Shown one piece after another: positions 45,901 to 55,309 of a stretch of 64,000 nt of DNA. Within the stretch, counting starts at the first letter, position 1, and each line of letters starts with the position of its first letter. This DNA comes from Zizania palustris (taxonomy: Eukaryota; Streptophyta; Magnoliopsida; Poales; Poaceae): positions 104,061,332 to 104,125,331 of the forward strand of contig JAAALK010000079.1 in assembly GCA_019279435.1 (NCBI GenBank), in the 5' to 3' direction. The notes beneath the pieces were generated by a model. It was not told the DNA's origin and made no database searches. It saw only the letters and a list, made by a program, of their open reading frames with translations. Made by a program: the position numbers and the translations under genes.

Positions 45901-46150
45901 TGCCAACCTATCCCACTATCAAAAAGAGACCAAGGGGTGGTACGACACCAAGGTTAAGCGCAACGAGCTCCAACCAGGGCACCTCGTCCTCCGCGCGGTG
46001 GTCGCCCCCACCAAGTTGGGCAACAAGTGGGAAGGACCGTACATTGTCACGATGTCCGGACGGCCTGGGTCATACCGTCTCGCTACTCTAGAAGGTGAAG
46101 AGCTGAAGCATACTTGGCACGCTGAGCACCTGAAGCGCTACTTTCCATAA
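42968..46150 (+). CDS. pol: Element F RT, RNase H, archaeal-type RNase H and integrase, open frame
   Basis: About 1,060 codons without a stop. RT: KWRMCIDF, SLNKACPRDPYP, LSFLDAYSGYHQI, RMPFGLRNAGATF, EAYMDDIVIK. Original RNase H: LLVYLAASGTAAS to RKLRHYFLAH. Second RNase H with the D-E-D-D set: FTDGAY, TEYEGVLLG, KTDSQVVAGH, QADALAKAG. Integrase: zinc domain HEGLCGSH...CQGCQWMG, core GMDLI, LDNGTQFD, AVERANG, then a C-terminal basic region ending HLKRYFP. The left limit is the frame slip, not an initiation codon; in a functional element it would follow protease in one polyprotein. A second RNase H is a known hallmark of Tat elements. Confidence 0.93.
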   Translation, partial: EPKLSAQLEAIVCGNLDIFAWSDEDIPGVDRSIIEHSLAVDPKARPVRQGLRRLSAERAELAKAETDKLLRAGVIREVSHTDWLSNPVFVQKKTSGKWRMCIDFTSLNKACPRDPYPLPRIDQLVDSTAGAELLSFLDAYSGYHQIWLKPEDQVKTSFVTPAGVFCYLRMPFGLRNAGATFSRLISKALGRQLGRNVEAYMDDIVIKTASASQHGSDIAETFDSLRQCGIRLNPDKCVFGARAGKLLGYLVSSRGIEASPTQVQALQNMAPPQNLKQAQKLAGRLAALGRCLAKSAERSLPIFKVLRGSKHFEWTPECQDCFQQIKDYLSGLVALATPRAGSPLLVYLAASGTAASAALVQEEESGGKLVQRPVYFVSEVLTDAKARYSELEKVAYALVMASRKLRHYFLAHDIIIPSAYPLGDMFRNKDATGRIGKWAVELAPFGISFVARTAIKSQILADFVAEWTRAREPAGTNTGEEIWTVFTDGAYQASGAGAGAVIVSPSGQQALYSARLSFKATNNVTEYEGVLLGLRKALALGAARVIVKTDSQVVAGHIDKSFRAKHPDLASYLDFIRKCEVSFKGISVQNIPRSDNAQADALAKAGAGAQALPPGAFFEELAQPLVTPRGEAPISTAQEECEPSSRPAPVLCTASVDWREPILRTLTGGGEVHPSPEQARLQLRARSFEVINGILYKSGVCSPLLRCVSHSDGVAMLWEIHEGLCGSHLAPRALAGKALRQGVYWPTVIADAEELVRTCQGCQWMGLRSHRPPASLLPIPPVWPLARWGMDLISPLPRARGNLRFVVVAVEYFSKWVEAEPLTTITSRSVQKFFWQHIVCRFGVPKQLTLDNGTQFDAGTFRAFCDELGVQLCFAAVRHPQSNKAVERANGHILSDLHKRIIGLARGAWPDELPKILWSIRTTVSRATGFTPFRLLFSDEAMTPTELRAGSLRVVAPEVEDERAVSLDLAEETRLRAVANLSHYQKETKGWYDTKVKRNELQPGHLVLRAVVAPTKLGNKWEGPYIVTMSGRPGSYRLATLEGEELKHTWHAEHLKRYFP

Positions 46151-46254
46151 CGCTGCTACTGTATTTTAGCGGCCATCGCCGCCCGTTTTTTGTCCCCCAT
46201 CTTTATAATAAAGTTTTCAGCCGAACGTTCCGACCAACTCAACTCGCGCAGCGC

Positions 46255-47123
46255 CCTCACATTCGGGTTCCGAGCTATGCCTCGACGCACCCTCGTATTC
46301 GGGTTCCGAGCTATGCCTCGACGCACCCTCGTATTTGGGTTCCGAGCCCCGGCTCGACGCGCCCTCACATCCGGGTTCCGAGCTATGCCTCGACGCACCC
46401 TCGTATTCGGGTTCCGAGCTATGCCTCGACGCACCCTCGTATTCGGGTTCCGAGCCCCGGCTCGACGCGCCCTCACATTCGGGTTCCGAGCTATGTCTCG
46501 ACGCACCCTCGTATTCGGGTTCCGAGCCCCGGCTCGACGCGCCCTCACATTCGGGTTCCGAGCTATGCCTCGACGCACCCTCGTATTCGGGTTCCGAGCT
46601 ATGCCTCGACGCACCCTCGTATTCGGGTTCCGAGCCCCGGCTCGACGCGCCCTCACATTCGGGTTCCGAGCTATGCCTCGACGCACCCTCGTATTCGGGT
46701 TCCGAGCCCCGGCTCGACGCGCCCTCACATTCGGGTTCCGAGCTATGCCTCGACGCACCCTCGTATTCGGGTTCCGAGCCCCTGCTCGACGCGCCCTCAC
46801 ATTCGGGTTCCGAGCTATGCCTCGACGCGCCCTCACATTCGGGTTCCGAGCTATGCCTCGACGCACCCTCGTATTCGGGTTCCGAGCCCCGGCTCGACGC
46901 ACCCTCATATTCGGGTTTCGAGCTCTGCCTCGAAGCACCCTCGTATTCGGGTTCCGGGCTCCGGCTCGACGCACCCTCGTATTCAGGTTCCGGGCTCCGG
47001 CTCGACGCACCCTCGTATTCGGGTTCCGGGCTCTGGCTCAACGCACCCTCGCATTTGGGTTTCGCGCTCCGGCTAGGCGCACCCTCACGTTCGGGTTCCG
47101 AACTCCGACTCAACGCGCCGACA
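46255..47123. repeat. 36-bp tandem array in element F (about 24 units)
   Basis: The consensus has two alternating variants: TTCCGAGCTATGCCTCGACG followed by CACCCTCGT (type 1), and TTCCGAGCCCCGGCTCGACG followed by CGCCCTCAC (type 2), both 36 bp. Order begins 1-1-2-1-1-2-1-2-1-1-2. The last six or seven units (from about 46917) are degenerate. Since 36 is a multiple of three and no stops occur, frames on both strands stay open as 12-residue repeats; these are by-products, not genes. The array lies between the pol stop and the antisense gene's 3' end. Confidence 0.96.
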
Positions 47124-47279
47124 TCAGACGTGCACTCTATGCTCTCCCTCTCCTGAGCTACTTCGCGCCCAGCTGGTCAACCAGCTACCCGCTAAAGGAG
47201 GGGGGGGGAGAGAGAGCAAGGCGCAGACTGCAGCAAGCACATAAAGCGTACAATGTTCATTACAAGTAAAGGAACGAAA

Positions 47280-50200
47280 TCAAGAAAAGTTCTCGTTTAG
47301 GCCAAGCAAAAACAACGGGCCCCTCCGGTTTGAAGGGCCGGAAGTCGTAGTCGCCACCCGACCGGACCTTTCCTTCCTCTTCCTGCGCTCCTCTTCCTTC
47401 TTCTGGGCACGGAAAGCTCTCTGATCTGCTTGGAGCTGAGCCCAGCTGCGCAGACCGTCCTCCTCAGGGGGCGCTCCGCTCAAATCAGCCTCTGTGTCGG
47501 ACCAATCAACCGGTTCAGGGGACGAGGACAGCGATCGGGACCCTCTCTCTTCTTCCTTCACATGATTCAGAACCCCCTGAAGGACGTCGGAGTCCACGCG
47601 CCCGTCATTGCTGCGGGGAAGAACGAAGCGCGCAGGCCGGCTGGCCCGCACAGCTTCGAAGATGGCCCATCGATGCCGAAGGGCGTCGTCTGGTTCAAGC
47701 ACCTCGACATCAGGATTGCGATCGCGAACGCCCTGAGTAAGTCCCGGAAATGTACTCTTTATTAATGCGACTAAGTTCCCTAAGCTATTACAGGGTAAGG
47801 CGGAGACAAGCCTCTAAAGCTACACCTGCGGATCCGGCAAGCGGGCCAAGGTCGAAGGATTCGAAGGGGCCGGAGGACCGCGCGCGCGGAGTGCCTCCTC
47901 CAGCCAAGCCTGGATCGCCGCAGGGCCCTCGGTCTGCCAGGTCGCCTTGAGCGCCCTCCAAGACTGGGTCAGCGCGGGGCTTGGCGTCCGAAGGTGGTCC
48001 CCCACGAAGGCGACCGGGTGCGGACTTGAGGGCGAGGGGAGCGGAAGCCCAGATGCCTCGAGGTGCTGGAGGATTCCGTACGCGGCCACCCGAGCGGACA
48101 CCTCGCCGTACTGCGCCATGGCGAGATGTATTTGCCGGACGGCGGAGCGGACAAACTTCACCCGCCGGACCAGGGGCTCCCGGGCGACGTCGAACGTTCC
48201 GCAGCCGGTGCCGTAGCGCGCCAGCATCTTCCGCAAGGATTCGGCGGCCTCGGCCGCCGTCTTCCCGGCCTCGGCAAGCTCCTCGGCGGCTTTCTCGCTC
48301 CGCGCGTTGAGACCCGCCTCGACCTCCTCCAAGTGAGTCACTCGGGCTTCGAGGGCCTCGACCTTGCTTCCCGCCTCTGAGGCCTGAGCTTGAAGTCGGG
48401 ACACCTCTCCTTCAAGCCGCTCCGCCTCCGAGGCCCGGGACCGGAGCACCTCCGCTTCGGCGGCTCGGGTTCGTAGGGCGCCGACCTCCGCTTCCAGTTC
48501 GTCGACGTGGGCGGCCCGGGCCCGGAGCCCTTCCAGCTCCGCGACGCGGGCCCTGAGGGAGTCCGCCTCCGCCGCTCGGGCTTCCAGCTCCGCGACGCGG
48601 GCCCTGAGGGAGTCCGCCTCCGCCGCTCGGGCCTCCAGCTCCGCGACGCGGACCCTGAGGGAGTCCGCCTCCGCCGCTCGGGCCTCCAGCGCCGCGACCC
48701 TCGACGCTTGGGATCGGAGGGCCTCGGCCTCCGACGAGCGCTCACGGGCCAGCCTCTCCGCGGTAGCTGCCCGAGACGCAAGTTCCGCGGCGTACGCCTC
48801 GTGATGTTGGCGCTCGGAAAGCAAGGCAGATAGTTGCCCCTGCGCCAATGCCACAACCTGCGCACAAGATGATGGTCAGAAGAGCCGCCAAGGGAGAGCT
48901 GAGTACGTTCGAAGAAAATACCTGGCCCGCCACCGTCTCGATGGCCCTTCCGAGGTCCAGGCCATCCGATAGCTCCAGCTCGCCTATCACCGGAGCCTCG
49001 CGAAGCCGCAGGTAATAGTCGTGGACCGGGGCCACCTTGGAAGAAAAATCCTCACCGTCCGCCAGGAAGGGGCGCAGAAGCGGCACGGAGCCTTGCGCGG
49101 CTCGTCGATCGGCGGGAGGCCGAGGTCGGACCTCGACGTCCCCGGCGGGTTCCCGAGGGACCCTCTCGGTGCTCCTGGACTCCGCCTCGTCCCGCGGATT
49201 CGGGGCTCCTCTCGCGGCGACGGGGGCTCCGGACCTCGCGTCCGGGGCGTCCGCAGGGTAGCGGCCGGCCGGCTCCGCGCCTCCGACCGAAGCACCTGCG
49301 TAAGCGAGTAAGGGTTAAATATAGAAAGGTCCCCCTGCGCACGAAGGAGCATGGCGAAGTCGCTATACGTGCGCCCGCCGCATTGTCAGGGCGATCCGGA
49401 GGCTGGAGATGCTCCGACGAGCTTGGGCGAAAAAAGAGATTGTCGATGGAGTTTGGTGGCGAGCTTGCCGCCGCTGCGGCCAGTTCTGCTTCCTTGTCGG
49501 CACTCCTCTCGACGGCGCCAAGCGGGTCCGCTAGGGGCTCGCGGTCCAAGCTGTCCGTGGCCCTGCTTTCAGCGGCCCTGCTCTCGAGGGAGCCTGCGGA
49601 GCCCCCCGCCGAGACCGGTATGGGGGAGGAAGCGGTCCCCGGGCAGAGCATCGCTTCGGCGGTGCGCGCCCCTTGCCCGGCCCCCGAAGCGGAGGGCTCC
49701 GTGGGATTCGGGCGAGGGGGAGCATTTTCGTTCCTTCCGACGACAGGCCGGACCGGCGAAGCCGGAGCTGGAATCTCCGGAGGGTCTCCTGACTCCGACT
49801 GGGCCCCCTCGCTGGAGCCCCCTCCTTCCGAATGGGAGGCCGAGGAAGGCCCCGGGGACACACGCTTCGGCCCCTTCACTATCTTCTTCTTCTTCTTTAA
49901 GCGGCCCGGAGAAAGGCCGCCATCGGCGTCGCTCGCTTTCCTCTTCGAGACGTCCCTGAGGACCTCGCCCTCCGGAAGAGGCGGGGGCGCGAGCTCGAGC
50001 GCCCCCCATACCCTATTGAAGCGTTCCCAAGAGCCTACCAGCTCCAGCCGGCGGGTCCGTTCAGCGGCAGTGGGGACCCCAAGAATCCTCTCCGCCAGGC
50101 GGGTGACCTCTTCGGGCGTCCGGGCGACGAGCGACCCTGCATCTCTTCGTCAGGTCCAGGATACCCCTCGAGCACGCAAAAACAGAGACGAAGCAACCGG

Positions 50201-51097
50201 GAGCCGGTACTTACCGAGGCGACGGGAGATCTCCGCTGGTGTCGACTAGTCCCGACCACTCCGGAGCGAGGCGGGCCACTCCTCCTTCAGCGGAGAAATC
50301 TCCAGAGCCACAAATTCCTCCGCTAAATCCCGCATGCTCATCCGGCGGGCGACGATCTGCAGAAGCTGTATCCTCGCGGAGATCGTCCCGGCGTTGGCTT
50401 CGACGCGCGCCTCCCTCCGGAACCAGATGTGGCGTGGTATCCCGGCTAGGCCGGAGGCGAGCCCTACGCGAACGTAGAACCACCGGTTCACCCACTTCGA
50501 GTACCACCTCTCGTTGGTGTCCTTCGCCGGGAAGGAGTCCGCGTACCTCCTTCGGAGCTGGAAGTTGATGCTCCCGAAAGGAAATACTCGGCCCTCTTTC
50601 TTCTTCGGCTGGCAGAGGGCTTTGTGCATCTCCGCGAAGACCTCCGCTCTCCCCTCGCAGCCTTCGGCGCGCATGGCCCACTCAAAGATGGCGAGCCGCG
50701 CCACGGCGTTGGGAGACAGTTGCGGGAGTTCCAGATGGAATGCGTCCAGAACCCCCGCAAGAAGCTCCGAGGCGGGAAACCCTAGGTCCGCGTCGAAAAA
50801 GGCTTCAAAAACAACAACCTCGCCTTCCCGCGGCAGCGGGGCCGTCTCTCGGCCCGGCTTCCTCGTCGGCGTCTCTGGACCGAGACGGTTCCTGGTCGCT
50901 TGCTCGATCGAGACCTCTGTGCATGCGGACGCCCCGAGCTCCAGGGTCTACTCCCGGAATCGCTTAGAGGCGGGGCGGAGATCGCGTGCGCCGCGCACTT
51001 CCGACGTGGCGGTCGCCGTCGCCGCCGCTGCCGCCGCCATCTGGCGTTGCAGAAAACGCGGGTCCATCGCCATTGCAGGGGCGGCACTTCTCGTCAT
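47280..51097 (-). pseudogene. Five-exon antisense gene of Tat element F
   Basis: Proposed exons on the minus strand: 51097-50215, 50136-49369, 49295-48922, 48857-47826, 47732-47280; introns 78, 73, 64 and 93 bp, all GT-AG, phases 1,1,0,0; 1,169 codons plus stop. Exon 1: Ala-rich start, EVVVFEAFFDADLGFP, LPQLSPNAVARLAIFEWA, FGSINFQLRRRYA, RRMSMRDLAEEFVAL. Exon 2: SWERFNRVWG, then basic GRLKKKKKIVKGPKR (possible nuclear signal) and disorder. Exon 3: PLLRPFLADG. Exon 4: long coiled coil with internal repeats. Exon 5: VEVLEPDD, acidic, ends FLLGLNENFS. TAG codons at 50948-50950 and 50246-50248 interrupt exon 1. Same gene as in B; function unknown. Confidence 0.82.
48530..48690. repeat. 51-bp repeat encoding coiled-coil units in the antisense gene
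   Basis: Three near-identical 51-bp units (CTCCGCGACGCGGGCCCTGA core), each encoding a 17-residue piece of the type ARAAEADSLRARVAELE on the minus strand. They expand the exon 4 coiled coil relative to B. Confidence 0.85.
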
Positions 51098-51634
51098 TCT
51101 TGGAGGACAGGAAGCGGGGTGCAGAGCTCAGGGAGCGGGCTAGAAGGCGATTCAAGTGGTGAAGGTTGGCGCGTGCGAGTGAATGAAGAAGAGGCCGCGG
51201 GGGGCGGTTATATATCTTGTCGCGGAATCAACGGTTCGCCTCCTGAATCGGTTAACGTGTGAACGCTGCGGATCGCGCGGCACCGCATTTAAGGCTGGAT
51301 GGCGCCTCGGGACGCGGTGGCGGCCCCCTGGCGGCCCGCCTCCTCGATGCCTTCAGCGCGCGCATTGATTGCTTCTGACGGCGCCAGTCCGCCCCCTCGG
51401 AGTCGGGGCCCTCCGGGTCAAGACGCACCAGTCCCCCGTCGGCGCGGTCAACTCCCTTCGGCGTGTTGGGAAAAGGGGGCTCGAGTCGGACCTCAACCCT
51501 CCGGCCTCCGAACTCCCTACTCCGGCGCCGCCCAGTGCCTCGGCGGATACGGCGTCTTAAAGCGAGGTACGCGCCCGCGAAGATTATCGGGATTATCTTG
51601 TGCGCTTCCACCCCCTCTTATTGCAGGATTACGA
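51098..51634 (-). other. Upstream region of the F antisense gene, non-coding
   Basis: GC-rich spacer between the antisense start and the polypurine tract, holding the TATA-like box and no gene. The matching part of B is 9801-10227. Confidence 0.5.
51208..51215 (-). promoter_or_regulatory. TATA-like box of the antisense gene in element F
   Basis: On the minus strand AGATATATAACCGCC, about 117 bp before the ATG at 51097 and outside the LTR. Compare TATAAATA 126 bp before the B start. Confidence 0.6.
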
Positions 51635-51656
51635 GCGGGAAGAAGCGAGGGGCTAC
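51635..51656 (+). other. Element F polypurine tract
   Basis: GCGGGAAGAAGCGAGGGG then CTAC, directly before the LTR start. Same arrangement as in B. Confidence 0.85.
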
Positions 51657-52318
51657 TGTTGGGGGAGATAATCCCTGGAGTCGATGGGGTGGGCCCTCGG
51701 CCGGAGGGCCCTGGCCTAATGACGGAGGCCACCTTCCGGAGGAGCAAGGCCGGGGGCCACCTTCCGGAGGAGCAAGGCCGGAGGCCACCTTCCGGAGGCG
51801 AGAGATCGGGGCCACATTCCGGAGGGGCGAGTCCGGAGGCCACCCTCTGGCGGGAGGAAGCCGGAGGTCGCCCCTCGGCGTAAGACACGGGAGCTCGTCT
51901 TCCGGAGGCTGAAGGCCCGAGGCTCTCGGCCGATCCGGAGGGACGGACCCGAAGAGAGTCGTAGCGGGAAAAGGACTAGGCGGTCGTACGAAAGGACAGG
52001 ACCGCGATCCTCTGAGCCGTGTCGAGCGGCACAGGAAGCGCCCGACACGGTTGATACGCTGTCAGAGTGGAATCTTCTTGTCTGTACTATGTATCCTCTT
52101 GTCTGTACTATGTATTGCCTATTTTGTCTGTACTACCAGTCAGGGTTGGTCGGGTAGCCGTTGGCGGTTCGGAGGCGCTTAGTCCTCTGGGCGGGGCGCC
52201 CTATAAATACCCCTCACTACAGTTGTAACAGGCAGGCTGAACAAGGCACTGAACACGCTACTTCCATTTCTTCCATTTTCTCCTAGAAAACCTGCTGGTT
52301 CGATCCGTCGTCCCAACA
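51657..52318 (+). repeat. Element F 3' LTR
   Basis: Same ends as the 5' LTR, 13 substitutions and one deleted base apart. TATAAATA at 52202-52209. Confidence 0.96.
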
Positions 52319-52323
52319 ATAAT
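52319..52323. other. Target-site duplication of element F, right copy (ATAAT)
   Basis: Matches 39877-39881. Sequence of element E resumes with GACCACTTCTTGC. Confidence 0.94.
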
Positions 52324-52444
52324 GACCACTTCTTGCTTTTTGTTCGGCTTTTGGTCATTAGGGTTAAACTTTTACCTTATTTTTCTTCTTCTTTGTTTTC
52401 CTTGTGTTTTTTTTGTTTTCGTGTTTCCACATTTGGCGGTTCGG

Positions 52445-54002
52445 TGCAAAACTGACAACCGTTGATTCTGTATCGGACTGTCCAGAAGAAAAGTTGTAGT
52501 CGCTACGAAAGCTTAGCTTCCGGATAAGTCATCTGTATCTCTAGGCCCACAGTCAGTCAGTCGTGTCTGTAAAAATTCCTAAGGGCAGTAGAGTCTTTTC
52601 CTTTATTTTAGCGTCTGTAAAAACCCTAAGGGGCTGGTGGAATATTCTAGGCCATTGGGCAGCCCATAAATAGGGCCCCAATCCCTAAGGTTGGACTACC
52701 ATTCTAGAAATCAGTTTTTGAATCATTCATTGGGTCATCTTTTGTTCCTGCGGGATTGTCTCTCTCTCTCTCTCTTGCTGTGCACCGCCAGGCACTTGTT
52801 CTTTGCACTTTGCCTTGCATTTACTCTTTCTTAGTATGATTAAATCTTCTGTTCTTGTTGGGGTACGTGCATAGATTTCTCTGGTTCAGAAGCTTCGATT
52901 CGTTTGTGCGGTGTTGAATTTAGTCCTGAGAATGTGCCTCGGTTGCGTTTGTTCTTCACGCAAGTAGTACTAGTTCTTGATGTTGCAAGTAGTACTACTA
53001 CACTGTAGCAACAGTACACTAGTACTGTAGCCTTGCTTTTACTGCACAGCTTTTTGATCGAGTTGACAGGACTAAAGTCCCTTTTCTGGCTCTTCTCTTG
53101 TGAAACCTCCTCTCTGTTCGAAGCCCCTCAGCTCCGTGAGGCAGGCTTCGATTTGATATCCTCGAGGGCTTCGCTTGAACTTCGAACTTCATTTTGTGTC
53201 CTGAGTTGCTAGCTTCGAAGTACTTTTCGAACTGTCAGCGTTTCATACTTCGAATGTTTGTGTGAAGGTACTTCGACTTGAGCTGTTCGAAGTCCATACT
53301 TCGACAGGTTTCGAAGTTGGCTTCGAAGCTTATCTTTCTGTTAAACTTCGCTCGACGAGAGTTCCTGTCTGCTGTCTTTTTCGAAGGTCCTGATGTGTTT
53401 TGTTCGAAGGTAGAGTGTAGGCTTCATTTTGGTTCCTCTGTCGTGTGTCAGCCTTCGCTTCTCTTTTCGAAGGTTGTTTGTTTGTGCGTTGTGTTCCAAG
53501 CACTCTCATTCGAAGCTTGCTTCGATACTTCCATACTTAGCTTCGAAGCATCTTCGGTCTTTTGCCACCTCGAACTAGGTTAGACCAAACCTCCTCGGCA
53601 GACTTCGTCATTCGAAGCAGACCTCAACCTCCGGAGCAGGCTTCGACCCAGCGAAGCAGGCTTCGACACTGTGAAGCAGGCTTCGACCAGCGAAGAAGGC
53701 TTCGCCAAGTTTCGAACAGGAGACAAATTTCGAACGGTAACTTCTCATTTAACTTCTTGTGCGTTTTTTTCTGAGAAGTTTATCTTACCTTGTCTTTTGT
53801 ATACTGTTGATCTGTCTATTAGCACTGCATTGGCATTTCTCTGTTTATCACCAGTTGCTTCTAGGCTAGATACCTTTAGACTTAGGAGATCTGTTCTGTT
53901 TAGTCTTTAGAGGTGCATTGGGTATTGGGAGCAGGCCATTGATTCGAAAGAATTTTAAGGCCCCCATTCACCCCCCCTCTGGTCGCTACTTTCGGTCCGA
54001 CA
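52445..54002 (+). repeat. Element E 3' LTR
   Basis: TGCAAAACTGACAACC to GGTCCGACA, 1,558 bp, the same length as the 5' LTR. It carries the same TTCGAA-rich section (about 53115-53740). Confidence 0.92.
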
Positions 54003-55309
54003 AGTGGTTGTGGACGGGGTCATTGCTTGGTCCCTTTGAAGTTCGGACGTGTAAGGGATCCTTTGTTGGGGAAAATGGGAAGCTATGCTAGCCAGAAATT
54101 TCAAAAATTGCCCCGAAGCCGAAGAAGCATGCGCATGTGAGAAAATAGATCGGTACCCGGCCGTTCCTCGCCAATCCAATCGTTGAAGACGATGTAGTTG
54201 TTCCTGCGATGAAGTCCATGAGCGTCGCTATTGGAGCAACACCTCCATGGTATCCTCACATACATGGATGAAGTACTTCCCATGATGGTGTGCTAGCACC
54301 ACACGTGAGAATGGGAGATCCTCAATTTCAATTGTGGAGATCAAGAAAGGGAGATGAGGAGGTCTTGGTGGCTAGGCCTAAACTATCCAAAAGATTGTTC
54401 TCCTAGACCTCCTCCCCCACTCTTTCTATAGGGCTGAGAACCCTTGATCGTCCACATATCGAAACCAACTATTCGGTTACAACTGATTTGTGCTCTAATA
54501 GATCCAATCTATTTTACCCACATCGGTACTTCCGATCCTAGATTCGAACTTCCAACAAGGTCTTTTTGGTCACTTAATCCAGTACGACACGTAACAAATC
54601 CAATCTATTTTTGCCCACCTCGGAACATTCAATACTTATATCAAAACTTCTGACCAGTACAACTTTCCTCGATTCTAAATCAGAACTTTCGGCTTGTCGG
54701 AACTTCCGATACCATATCCGAACTTCTGATCAATCGGAATTTTCTTGTGCATACTTTCTTCAATCTCCCACTTACAGAAGGACCAATTATTTGCATGTTT
54801 CTTAATCCATCCCCTTATGTGTGTGACCCGATAGGTTCATACACCAACGGCTATTTACCAGAAACCTTTTATGACTCAATGATCAATAGTGGTACCTAGG
54901 AGCAAATATTGACCCCCATAAGTGTACAAAATCAATTTACAATAAACCTTTGATATACTCAAGCACTAGGCCCTTTACCACATGACATCAGTCAAGCTCA
55001 AGGAAAGATTTATGCCATCCTTGTTGGATAGCTCGACATTTTCACTTGAACAAGTATCAGATTCAAATCATGATTATCTCTTTAGTCATAGTAGCATGGC
55101 CATGCACTTTTTTAATCCAATACCTTGAGGGGCCCAGATTTGTATCTCCCGTTATTAGGAGGTGTAAATTCCATCTTTACCACTCACATACCAATACATG
55201 TTTAACAACACAGCTAAAAACAACCTTATTACTACCCTGTTACGGAATAGCGTTAGGAAGCATCTAAGTGTGAGAAACTAAGTTGAGATGTGCCATGGTT
55301 TCAAGTCTG
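54003..55309. other. Unassigned non-coding region
   Basis: 1.3 kb with no credible gene. TTTGTTGGGGAAAATGGGAA at 54062-54081 looks like an LTR-style start, and the stretch from 54480 to 54760 repeats short AACTTCCGAT/AACTTCTGA words. It probably derives from an old LTR element, orientation unknown. Confidence 0.35.

Larger units (their letters stand above)
39882..52318 (+). mobile_element. Complete Tat-lineage Ty3/gypsy retrotransposon F
   Basis: 12,437 bp; LTRs of 663 and 662 bp with TG...CA ends, duplication ATAAT, primer-binding site and polypurine tract. Gag-protease, then an intact 1,060-codon RT-RNase H-RNase H-integrase frame, a 36-bp tandem array, and the five-exon antisense gene on the minus strand. 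It is much more GC-rich than B despite the same gene order and clear protein similarity. LTRs differ by 13 substitutions and 1 indel by eye. With the commonly used grass rate of 1.3e-8 per site per year that is roughly 0.75 million years (inference). Confidence 0.96.
33447..54002 (+). mobile_element. Ty1/copia (SIRE-like) element E with nested gypsy F
   Basis: Two LTRs of 1,558 bp each in direct orientation, an initiator-Met primer site, gag, an assembly gap, the RT C-terminus and RNase H, a long 3' non-coding region, and element F inserted in that 3' region. Minus F and one duplication copy the visible element is about 8.1 kb including 1,000 N. The LTRs differ at about 13 places in the first 430 bp by eye (about 3%). 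No clear target duplication: TTCGG precedes the left LTR, AGTGG follows the right one. Coding parts are all broken. Confidence 0.9.

Noticed and set aside
46255..47123. CRISPR-like regular repeats
   Set aside because: Units are contiguous without spacers, in a plant retrotransposon.
46190..47269. Long open frames on both strands with 12-residue repeats
   Set aside because: They follow from a 36-bp tandem array whose unit length is a multiple of three and lacks stops; no domain, no independent start context.
33447..54002. Target-site duplication for element E
   Set aside because: TTCGG before the left LTR and AGTGG after the right LTR do not match, so none is claimed.
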